From Pseudomonas frederiksbergensis (GTDB lineage Bacteria; Pseudomonadota; Gammaproteobacteria; Pseudomonadales; Pseudomonadaceae): a stretch of DNA of 64,000 nucleotides. The notes beneath the pieces are model-generated. The model did no database searches. It saw only the letters and a list, made by a program, of their open reading frames with translations, and was not told the DNA's origin. Shown in pieces: positions 56,911-64,000 of this stretch; position 1 is the stretch's first letter; every line of letters begins with the position of its first letter. Location: the NCBI RefSeq assembly GCF_035751725.1, contig NZ_CP142104.1, positions 4,712,001-4,776,000 on the forward strand. Reading direction: 5' to 3'. The translations under genes and the position numbers were made by a program.

Positions 56911-57858
56911 ATGAGCACCCTGGCCATGACTCACACAGCGACACACGGCTCTGCGCTGCGGCGGTTTTCGAACCTGCTGTACCGACGGCCCAATCTCTAC
57001 CTGTCGATGCTGCTCGTGCCTCCCCTGCTCTGGTTCGGCGCGATCTACCTGGGTTCGCTGCTGACCTTGCTGTGGCAGGGTTTCTACACCTTCGACGACT
57101 TCACCATGGCGGTCACGCCGGACCTGACCCTGGCGAATTTTGCAGCGCTGTTCCAGCCGTCCAATTTCGACATCATCTGGCGCACCCTGAGCATGGCCAT
57201 CGCGGTGTCCATCGCCAGTGCCATCGTCGCGTTCCCGATTGCCTACTACATGGCGCGCTACACCAGCGGCAAGACCAAGGCATTTTTCTACATTGCGGTG
57301 ATGCTACCGATGTGGGCCAGCTATATCGTCAAGGCCTATGCCTGGACACTGCTGCTGGCCAAGGGCGGTGTGGCGCAATGGTTCATCCAGCATCTGGGCC
57401 TGGGGCCGCTGTTGCAGTTCGTACTGGAAATCCCGGGCGTGGGCGGCAGCACGTTGTCCACCTCGCACCTGGGGCGCTTCCTGGTGTTCGTCTACATCTG
57501 GCTGCCGTTCATGATCCTGCCGATCCAGGCGTCCCTGGAACGCCTGCCGCCATCGTTGCTGCAGGCCTCGGCGGACCTGGGCGCCAAGCCACGCCAGACG
57601 TTCATGCAGGTGATCCTGCCGTTGTCGGTCCCGGGTATCGCAGCGGGTTCGATCTTCACCTTCTCGCTGACCCTGGGGGATTTCATCGTGCCGCAACTGG
57701 TGGGCCCGCCGGGCTACTTCGTCGGCAGCATGGTCTACGCCCAGCAAGGCGCGATCGGCAACATGCCCATGGCCGCGGCGTTCACGCTGGTGCCGATCGT
57801 GTTGATCGCCGTCTATCTATCCATCGTCAAGCGACTGGGGGCTTTCGATGCACTCTGA
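56911..57858 (+). CDS. ydcU: ABC transporter permease 1, polyamine type
   Basis: 315 residues, about six membrane helices. The binding-protein-dependent transport (EAA) loop is in [20 protein letters not shown]. Starts two bases after the ATPase stop (ATG 56911; GAGG upstream) and ends overlapping the second permease by 11 bases. Confidence 0.92.
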   Translation: MSTLAMTHTATHGSALRRFSNLLYRRPNLYLSMLLVPPLLWFGAIYLGSLLTLLWQGFYTFDDFTMAVTPDLTLANFAALFQPSNFDIIWRTLSMAIAVSIASAIVAFPIAYYMARYTSGKTKAFFYIAVMLPMWASYIVKAYAWTLLLAKGGVAQWFIQHLGLGPLLQFVLEIPGVGGSTLSTSHLGRFLVFVYIWLPFMILPIQASLERLPPSLLQASADLGAKPRQTFMQVILPLSVPGIAAGSIFTFSLTLGDFIVPQLVGPPGYFVGSMVYAQQGAIGNMPMAAAFTLVPIVLIAVYLSIVKRLGAFDAL

Positions 57859-58660
57859 CTCTCGAGCGTCGTGGGGCTTGCGGATCGCGGCATGGGGCGG
57901 GCTGGTGTTCCTGCACTTTCCGATCCTGATCATCTTTCTTTATGCGTTCAATACCGAAGACGCTGCGTTCAGCTTCCCGCCCAAGGGCCTGACCTTGAAA
58001 TGGTTCAGCGTGGCCTTTTCGCGCCCGGACGTGCTGGAAGCGATCAAGCTATCGTTGCAGGTCGCGGCCATTGCCACGCTGATCGCCATGGTCCTCGGCA
58101 CGCTCGCCTCGGCGGCGTTGTATCGTCGGGATTTCTTTGGCAAACAAGGCATTTCGCTGATGCTTATCCTGCCGATCGCCTTGCCAGGGATCATCACCGG
58201 CATTGCCCTGCTGGCTACGTTCAAGACCTTGGGCATCGAACCCGGCATGTTCACCATCATTGTCGGCCACGCGACCTTTTGCGTGGTGATCGTCTACAAC
58301 AACGTCATCGCCCGCCTGCGCCGCACGTCCCACAGCCTGATCGAGGCATCGATGGATCTGGGCGCCGACGGCTGGCAGACCTTTCGCTACATCATCTTGC
58401 CCAACCTGGGGTCGGCACTGCTGGCCGGCGGGATGCTGGCATTCGCGCTGTCGTTCGATGAAATCATCGTCACCACCTTTACCGCCGGCCACGAGCGTAC
58501 CTTGCCGCTCTGGTTGCTCAACCAGCTCAGCCGCCCGCGCGAAGTGCCGGTAACCAACGTCGTGGCGATGCTGGTGATGTTGGTCACGATGTTGCCGATT
58601 CTCGGTGCGTATTACCTGACCCGCGGGGGTGAGAGTGTGGCGGGGAGTGGTGGGAAGTAA
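57848..58660 (+). CDS. ydcV: ABC transporter permease 2, polyamine type
   Basis: 270 residues, six membrane helices, PotC-like. EAA loop: [20 protein letters not shown]. The [10 protein letters not shown] start overlaps the end of permease 1, indicating coupled translation. It forms the channel together with YdcU. Confidence 0.92.
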   Translation: MHSDSRASWGLRIAAWGGLVFLHFPILIIFLYAFNTEDAAFSFPPKGLTLKWFSVAFSRPDVLEAIKLSLQVAAIATLIAMVLGTLASAALYRRDFFGKQGISLMLILPIALPGIITGIALLATFKTLGIEPGMFTIIVGHATFCVVIVYNNVIARLRRTSHSLIEASMDLGADGWQTFRYIILPNLGSALLAGGMLAFALSFDEIIVTTFTAGHERTLPLWLLNQLSRPREVPVTNVVAMLVMLVTMLPILGAYYLTRGGESVAGSGGK

Positions 58661-58719
58661 ATGTCACTGTGGAACCGAATCCCACAGCAGTCACAAACCC
58701 GATTCAAGAGGACATGGAC

Positions 58720-60144
58720 ATGCAAACCAAACTGCTGATCAACGGGCATCTGGTCAACGGCGAAGGCCCCGGCCAGGCGGTATTCAACCCGGCACTGGGG
58801 CGGGTGCTGGTGGAAATCAACGAAGCCAGCGAAGCCCAGGTCGATGCCGCCGTGCGCGCCGCCGACAGCGCCTTCGAATCCTGGTCGCAAGTGGCGCCCA
58901 AGGACCGTTCGCTGTTGCTGCTCAAGTTGGCCGATGCCATCGAAGCCAATGGCGAGGAGCTGGCGAAACTGGAGTCGGACAACTGCGGCAAACCCTTCAG
59001 CGCTGCGCTGAATGACGAAATCCCGGCAATTGCCGACGTGTTCCGCTTCTTTGCCGGCGCCAGTCGCTGCATGAGCGGCTCGGCGGGCGGCGAATACCTG
59101 CCAGGGCACACCTCGATGATTCGCCGGGATCCGGTCGGCGTCATCGCCTCCATCGCACCGTGGAACTACCCGTTGATGATGGTTGCCTGGAAAATCGCCC
59201 CGGCTTTGGCCGCGGGAAACACGGTAGTGCTCAAGCCGTCGGAACAGACACCGCTGACTGCGTTGCGCCTGGCGGAACTGGCGTCGGAGATTTTCCCCGC
59301 CGGCGTGCTCAACGTGATCTTCGGCCGTGGGCAGACCGTGGGCAACCCGCTGGTCACCCATCAGAAAGTGCGCATGGTTTCGCTGACAGGATCCATCGCT
59401 ACCGGTTCGAACATCATTTCCAGCACCGCCGACAGCGTCAAGCGCATGCACATGGAATTGGGTGGCAAAGCCCCGGTGATCATCTTCGACGACGCCGACA
59501 TTGACGCGGCTGTGGAAGGTATCCGCACCTTCGGTTTCTACAACGCCGGCCAGGATTGCACCGCTGCTTGCCGTATCTATGCCCAACAAGGCATCTACGA
59601 CAAATTCGTCGAGAAACTCGGCGCCGCCGTCGCCAGCATCAAGTACGGTATGCAGAACGAGCCCGACACCGAAATGGGCCCGCTGATCACCGCCCAGCAC
59701 CGCGACCGGGTGGCCGCGTTCGTCGAGCGGGCCATCGCCCAGTCGCATATCCGCCTGGTCACCGGGGGCAAGGCGGTAGAGGGCAACGGCTTTTTCTTCG
59801 AACCGACGGTGCTGGCCGATGCCCAGCAGGATGACGAAATCGTACGCCGCGAAGTCTTCGGCCCGGTGGTGTCCGTCACGCCGTTCCTGGATGAAGCCCA
59901 AGTGCTGGCCTGGGCCAACGATTCGGACTACGGACTTGCCTCATCGGTCTGGACCGCCGACATCGGCCGAGCCCATCGCCTCTCGGCGCGACTGCAATAC
60001 GGCTGCACCTGGGTAAATACCCACTTCATGCTTGTCAGCGAAATGCCCCATGGCGGTCAGAAACGGTCGGGCTACGGCAAGGACATGTCCATGTATGGAC
60101 TGGAGGATTACACGGTGGTGCGGCATGTGATGTTCAAGCACTGA
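58720..60144 (+). CDS. patD: Gamma-aminobutyraldehyde dehydrogenase
   Basis: 474 residues, the same length as E. coli PatD (YdcW). Catalytic C280 ([11 protein letters not shown]), base E246 (MELGGKAP), cofactor loop [20 protein letters not shown]. Oxidises 4-aminobutyraldehyde from putrescine to GABA with NAD. The start at 58720 has AGAGG eight bases upstream; an ATG two codons earlier is too close to that site. Last gene of the transporter unit; paralogue of the gene at 52961. Confidence 0.9.
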   Translation: MQTKLLINGHLVNGEGPGQAVFNPALGRVLVEINEASEAQVDAAVRAADSAFESWSQVAPKDRSLLLLKLADAIEANGEELAKLESDNCGKPFSAALNDEIPAIADVFRFFAGASRCMSGSAGGEYLPGHTSMIRRDPVGVIASIAPWNYPLMMVAWKIAPALAAGNTVVLKPSEQTPLTALRLAELASEIFPAGVLNVIFGRGQTVGNPLVTHQKVRMVSLTGSIATGSNIISSTADSVKRMHMELGGKAPVIIFDDADIDAAVEGIRTFGFYNAGQDCTAACRIYAQQGIYDKFVEKLGAAVASIKYGMQNEPDTEMGPLITAQHRDRVAAFVERAIAQSHIRLVTGGKAVEGNGFFFEPTVLADAQQDDEIVRREVFGPVVSVTPFLDEAQVLAWANDSDYGLASSVWTADIGRAHRLSARLQYGCTWVNTHFMLVSEMPHGGQKRSGYGKDMSMYGLEDYTVVRHVMFKH

Positions 60145-60287
60145 CGACAAGACAATGTCGGCAACACATGCCCACGCCTACCACGGGCTCGTCCTGCCAA
60201 GGTTTTCGTCGATCGGTGCACGCTCGCCGGTTGACGGAAATCCTGGCAGCACCTAGGGCGTCTACAACGTATACACCGGAGATAATC

Positions 60288-60500
60288 ATGGCCTCGTCCG
60301 TTTTGTCCTTTCGTATGGAGGAAGGTCTGGCCCAACAGCTGGACTTGCTGGCTGCCGCCACCGACCGTGACCGTCAACATCACCTCAAGCGTGCATTGGT
60401 TCGATATGTAGAGGCCTAATCGTGGCGTCTGCAAGCGATCAACGAAGGCATAGCGGATGCCGATGCGCAGCCCCTTACCGACTCGTGCAGGGGCAATTTC
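60288..60500 (+). pseudogene. Decayed ribbon-helix-helix antitoxin gene
   Basis: 43 codons, MASSVLSFRMEEGLAQQLDL then AATDRDRQHHLKRALVRYVE, form a clear RHH domain, but a TAA at 60417-60419 cuts it. The frame continues after the stop with SWRLQAINEGIADADA (60420-60467), the usual continuation of CopG/ParD-type antitoxins, and then loses similarity. No toxin gene follows. A single-base change in a GAA or CAA codon would explain the stop. Confidence 0.75.
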
Positions 60501-60603
60501 AGGTCCTGCGGATACTGCACCAACGCACCGAGCGTCCTCCGGACTGGTCAGAGCAGTGAGGCCCGCCGGCCTTTCCCGATCCAACCGTCCATCAGTGCCG
60601 TAT

Positions 60604-60789
60604 TCAAAACCGCGAAACACTGCGCATTGCATCCACCAGGTAACGCATGGCGATCCGGTCGTTCTCCGACAGCTCCCGGTAGCGCTCGATCAATCTCAAT
60701 TCTTCCAGGCTGAGCCGGCGCCTCCTGCGCGCGTTGATCAGGCCCGGGAAGACTCCCAGGATTTCGGCAATGCCCTGTATTTTCGTCAT
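60604..60789 (-). CDS. Small basic protein, unknown function
   Basis: 61 residues: MTKIQGIAEILGVFPGLINA, a run of five arginines, then LSLEELRLIERYRELSENDR. The second half looks like the C-terminal helices of phage-type or XRE regulators, but no full HTH is present. AAGGACAGGTC precedes the ATG. Family not recognised; it could be a truncated regulator. Confidence 0.65.
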   Translation of the reverse strand: MTKIQGIAEILGVFPGLINARRRRRLSLEELRLIERYRELSENDRIAMRYLVDAMRSVSRF

Positions 60790-61147
60790 GACCTGTCCTT
60801 CGTTACGTCAAGTTGACCCAATAGCGCTTAGTGAACCGGTTACATCGTCTATTAACCACAAGAATAGGAAGGATCCACCGGGTGAAAAGAGAGTTTTAGA
60901 GTAATTAGTCAAAAAATTCCGAATTTTTCACAAAAAAAGAAATAACTGTAAGAAAATTTGACCAGCCCACGCTTTCCTATCTCTCCCAGCCTGCATTTCC
61001 CCTATGATTTTGCGCCTCGGTGAACCGATCCAGCTCTCAGGTATCTGTTCTAACGTTCGTCGCGTTTGGCCAAAGGCATGTCCGAACTCATTTGCCAATC
61101 TTTGTTGCCAGGATCGGCTCGGGATTGTTTCGAGAAAGGTTGTATTT
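60790..61147. other. AT-rich intergenic region upstream of opgD
   Basis: 358 bases. 60870-60960 is strikingly AT-rich for this genome and contains the dyad AAAAATTC-CG-GAATTTTT-like sequence (60912-60930). It should carry the opgD promoter and that of the small minus-strand gene. No gene is supported. Confidence 0.5.
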
Positions 61148-62773
61148 ATGCACCGCAGGAACCTGCTCAAGGCCTCCATGGCCTTCGCCGCCTACACCGG
61201 ACTATCGGCCTCCGGGCTCATGGCCGCGCGCGCCTGGGCCGCCGATCAGACTGCCGATGGCGAAGCCCGTCCCTTCGATTTCGAAGGTTTGAAGGACCAG
61301 GCCCGGCGGCTGGCCGAGAGCCGTTATGTCGACACCAAGCAAGTCCTGCCACCGACACTGGCCCAGATGTCGCCATTGCAATTCAACGCCATCAAGTACG
61401 ATACCAACCACTCACTGTGGAATGAGCTGGACGGGCAACTGGACGCACAATTCTTCCATGTCGGCATGGGGTTCAAGCAACCCGTACGCATGTATAGCGT
61501 CGATCCGAAGACGCGCATGGCCCGGGAAGTGCACTTCCGTCCGGAGCTGTTCAACTATGAAAAGACCACGGTCAACACCTCTCAATTGACGGGTGACCTG
61601 GGCTTCGCCGGTTTCCGGGTATTCAAGGCACCGGAGCTGGACCGACACGACATCGTTTCATTCCTTGGGGCCAGCTATTTCCGTGCTGTCGATGCCAGCG
61701 GCCAGTACGGGCTATCGGCCCGTGGCCTGGCCATCGACACCTACGCCAAAAAGCGCGAGGAGTTTCCTGACTTCACCAAGTTCTGGTTCGAAACCCCGGA
61801 CAAGAACAGCACCCGTTTCGTGGTCTATGCGCTGCTCGACTCGCCTAGCGCCACCGGCGCCTATCGTTTTGACATCGATTGCCAGCCGACCCGGGTCGTC
61901 ATGGAAATCGATGCGCACATCAATGCCCGTACCGCCATCGAGCAACTGGGCATTGCACCAATGACCAGCATGTTCAGCTGCGGCACGGTCGAGCGCCGCA
62001 TGTGCGACACCATTCACCCGCAAATCCATGACTCCGACCGGCTGGCCATGTGGCGTGGCAACGGCGAGTGGGTCTGCCGTCCGCTGAACAACCCCGCCAC
62101 CCTGCAATTCAACGCGTACGCCGACAAGAACCCGAAAGGCTTCGGGCTGGTGCAGACCGACCATGACTTCGAGAGCTACCAGGACACCGTGGACTGGTAC
62201 AGCAAACGCCCAAGCCTGTGGGTCGAGCCTACGACCGCTTGGGGGGAAGGCTCAGTCGATCTGTTGGAAATTCCTACAACCGGCGAAACCCTGGACAACA
62301 TCGTCGCGTTCTGGACCCCGAAGAAACCGGTTGCCGCCGGCGATTCGCTGAACTATGGCTACAAGCTTTACTGGAGCGCCTTGCCACCGGTGAGCACCGA
62401 CCTGGCGCGAGTCGATGCCACCCGTTCCGGCATGGGCGGTTTCATCGAAGGTTGGGCACCCGGCGAGCATTATCCGACCGTCTGGGCGCGGCGCTTTGCC
62501 GTGGACTTCACCGGAGGCGGTCTCGACCAGTTGCCAGCGGGCACGGGTATCGAACCGGTGGTGACGTGCTCCCATGGCGAGGTCAAGGACTTCAACGTGT
62601 TAGTGCTCGATGCGATCAAGGGCTACCGGATTACCTTCGACTGGTACCCGACCGATGATCGCGTGGACCCGGTAGCGATGCGGCTGTTTCTGCGCTCCAA
62701 GGACCGTACCTTGAGCGAGACCTGGCTGTACCAGTATTTCCCGCCAGCACCGGATCGGCGCAAGTATCCCTGA
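61148..62773 (+). CDS. opgD: Glucans biosynthesis protein D
   Basis: 541 residues, periplasmic. N-terminal twin-arginine signal [20 protein letters not shown] with cleavage near ARAWA-AD, so exported folded by Tat. The rest is the OpgG/OpgD (MdoG) domain: [20 protein letters not shown], then [20 protein letters not shown] and [20 protein letters not shown]. Shapes the branching of osmoregulated periplasmic glucans. ATG 61148 follows GAAAGG. Confidence 0.95.
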   Translation: MHRRNLLKASMAFAAYTGLSASGLMAARAWAADQTADGEARPFDFEGLKDQARRLAESRYVDTKQVLPPTLAQMSPLQFNAIKYDTNHSLWNELDGQLDAQFFHVGMGFKQPVRMYSVDPKTRMAREVHFRPELFNYEKTTVNTSQLTGDLGFAGFRVFKAPELDRHDIVSFLGASYFRAVDASGQYGLSARGLAIDTYAKKREEFPDFTKFWFETPDKNSTRFVVYALLDSPSATGAYRFDIDCQPTRVVMEIDAHINARTAIEQLGIAPMTSMFSCGTVERRMCDTIHPQIHDSDRLAMWRGNGEWVCRPLNNPATLQFNAYADKNPKGFGLVQTDHDFESYQDTVDWYSKRPSLWVEPTTAWGEGSVDLLEIPTTGETLDNIVAFWTPKKPVAAGDSLNYGYKLYWSALPPVSTDLARVDATRSGMGGFIEGWAPGEHYPTVWARRFAVDFTGGGLDQLPAGTGIEPVVTCSHGEVKDFNVLVLDAIKGYRITFDWYPTDDRVDPVAMRLFLRSKDRTLSETWLYQYFPPAPDRRKYP

Positions 62774-62796
62774 GCAAACCCAGGACACCCGATAAA

Positions 62797-62833
62797 ACAA
62801 AAAGCCCCGGCCAAGACGACCGGGGCTTTTTGT
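62797..62833. terminator. Bidirectional intrinsic terminator
   Basis: ACAAAAAGCCCCGG pairs perfectly with CCGGGGCTTTTTGT around a nine-base loop; A-run and T-run serve both convergent genes. Confidence 0.93.
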
Positions 62834-62845
62834 TCTATCGCCGAT

Positions 62846-63952
62846 TCAGTCCCGCAAATCCGACTCGTGGATCGGCTGGTCCCGATGCGTCGCCCGCTGG
62901 TACTGCGCCGGCCAGGTGGCCTTGCGCCCGCCCAGGTCATCATCGGCATGCAGGGCCCAGTACGGATCACGCAACAACTCCCGGGCGAGGAAGATAATGT
63001 CGGCCTGGCAGGTGCGCAGGATATGCTCGGCCTGGGCCGGTTCGGTAATCATGCCCACGGTGCCGGTGGCAATCTCCGACTCCTTGCGTACCCGTTCGGC
63101 GAATCGTGTCTGATAGCCCGGGCCGGTGGGAATTTCCGCATTGGCGGCGGTCCCGCCCGACGACACGTCAATCAAGTCCACCCCCAACATCCGGAATCGC
63201 CGCGCCAGCTCTACGGTTTCATCCGGATTCCACCCGTCTTCGACCCAGTCGGTGGCGGAGACGCGGACAAATACCGGAAGTTCGTCAGGCCACACCGCCC
63301 TCACCGCCTCGGTCACCTGCAACACCAGCCGGATGCGATTTTCGAACGACCCGCCATATTGATCGCGACGCTGATTGCTCAAGGGTGAAAGGAACTGGTG
63401 CAACAGATAGCCGTGGGCCGCATGGACCTCGACCACCTTGAAACCGGCGGTCAGGGAACGCTTGGCCGCGTCGACGAATGCCTGGATAACGTCGGCGATC
63501 TGCCCCTCATCCAACTGCGTCGGCTGGGTATGCTGCGGGTCGAAGGCGATCGGCGATGGACCGACCGGAACCCAGCCACCGTCCTCGGGCTTGACGCTGC
63601 CATGCTTGCCCAGCCAGGGCCGCCAGGTACTTGCCTTGCGACCAGCATGAGCCAGCTGGATGCCCGGCACGGCCCCTTGGGCAGAAATGAAACGGGTAAT
63701 ACGTTGCAGCGCAGGGATCTGGTCATCGTTCCATAAGCCGAGGTCCTGGGCAGTGATACGACCATCCGCCGTGACCGCGGTGGCTTCGGTGAATACCAGC
63801 CCCGCGCCACCCACGGCGCGGCTGCCAAGGTGCACGAGGTGCCAGTCGTTGGCCAGGCCATCGACGCTCGAATACTGGCACATCGGCGAAACCGCGATGC
63901 GATTGGGCAGGGTCAATTGGCGAAGGGTATAGGGTTCCAGCAGCAGACTCAT
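62846..63952 (-). CDS. NADH:flavin oxidoreductase, Old Yellow Enzyme family (YqjM/XenA-like)
   Basis: 368 residues, FMN-binding TIM barrel. NRIAVSPMCQYSSVDGLAND (the Cys of the YqjM-like group), IQLAHAGRKAS, HAAHGYLLHQFLSPLSN (substrate-binding His pair), DQYGGSFENRIRL, DLIDVSSGG and the C-terminal FLARELLRDPYWAL. It reduces activated C=C bonds with NAD(P)H; physiological substrate unknown. The sequence differs from P. putida XenA, so no symbol is given. Confidence 0.93.
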   Translation of the reverse strand: MSLLLEPYTLRQLTLPNRIAVSPMCQYSSVDGLANDWHLVHLGSRAVGGAGLVFTEATAVTADGRITAQDLGLWNDDQIPALQRITRFISAQGAVPGIQLAHAGRKASTWRPWLGKHGSVKPEDGGWVPVGPSPIAFDPQHTQPTQLDEGQIADVIQAFVDAAKRSLTAGFKVVEVHAAHGYLLHQFLSPLSNQRRDQYGGSFENRIRLVLQVTEAVRAVWPDELPVFVRVSATDWVEDGWNPDETVELARRFRMLGVDLIDVSSGGTAANAEIPTGPGYQTRFAERVRKESEIATGTVGMITEPAQAEHILRTCQADIIFLARELLRDPYWALHADDDLGGRKATWPAQYQRATHRDQPIHESDLRD

Positions 63953-64000
63953 GGGGCACCTCTCGAATCAGTGGGCAGGCTCCAGGGTTCTGTTTGAAAA

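Noticed and set aside
60168..60287. N-terminal extension of the RHH antitoxin
   Set aside because: The domain begins at MASSVLSFRMEE; upstream residues are not conserved-looking and the promoter must lie there.

Overview
The window looks like chromosomal DNA of a Pseudomonas from the P. fluorescens complex. The gene order (glnD-dapC ... dapD-csdA-csdE-tcdA-dapE-rlmA ... plsB; tsaB, adk, ppc, lptF-like OmpA lipoprotein, lysS-prfB, then a complete wspABCDEFR operon) follows the arrangement known from pseudomonads. REP-type inverted repeats with TGTGGCGAGGGGATTTATCC- or TGTGGGAGCGAG-type arms lie in many intergenic gaps. A subgroup assignment (for example P. corrugata/brassicacearum-like) would only be a guess. 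No tRNA, rRNA, IS transposase, prophage or CRISPR array was recognised.

Layout. 1-2856: end of glnD and dapC. 2857-7905: a variable insert between two core genes. It holds a REPIN, a DUF6124 gene, a 147-bp dyad element, a PemK/MazF-fold toxin gene preceded by a structured non-coding segment ending in a terminator, a CPA1 Na+/H+ antiporter, and an orphan gene with a hrp box in front of it. 7905-17461: housekeeping genes (yffB, dapD, the CSD sulfur-transfer set csdA/csdE/tcdA, dapE, rlmA, a cold-shock gene, plsB). 17648-24252: a pair of YbaY-like genes, a DUF4197 gene, an RND efflux pair and its divergent TetR regulator. 24312-33752: rsmJ, a protein with two 45-residue repeats, an extensin-like protein, DUF72, tsaB, adk, ppc. 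33753-42218: AlgU-type promoter with leader, two cell-envelope lipoprotein genes (the second lptF-like), alpha/beta hydrolase, DUF1704 metallopeptidase-like protein, TetR, lysS and prfB with its programmed frameshift. 42398-50786: wsp surface-sensing/c-di-GMP operon on the minus strand. 50787-60144: DUF533, LysR, and a polyamine-type ABC transporter bracketed by two paralogous aldehyde dehydrogenases. 60145-64000: a decayed antitoxin gene, a small gene, opgD and an OYE-family oxidoreductase.

How the parts work together: dapC, dapD and dapE cover the succinylase branch of lysine/diaminopimelate synthesis. CsdA-CsdE supply sulfur for the TcdA step of ct6A formation in tRNA. The Wsp proteins form a chemosensory pathway that ends in the diguanylate cyclase WspR. 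The ydcSTUV-like transporter with its two dehydrogenases looks like an uptake and oxidation module for putrescine or related amines. The most interesting signals are (i) a hrp box matching the consensus upstream of an unrecognised protein with the look of a type III effector, and (ii) the PemK-fold toxin without a protein antitoxin but with an upstream structured RNA and terminator, an architecture like type III toxin-antitoxin loci.
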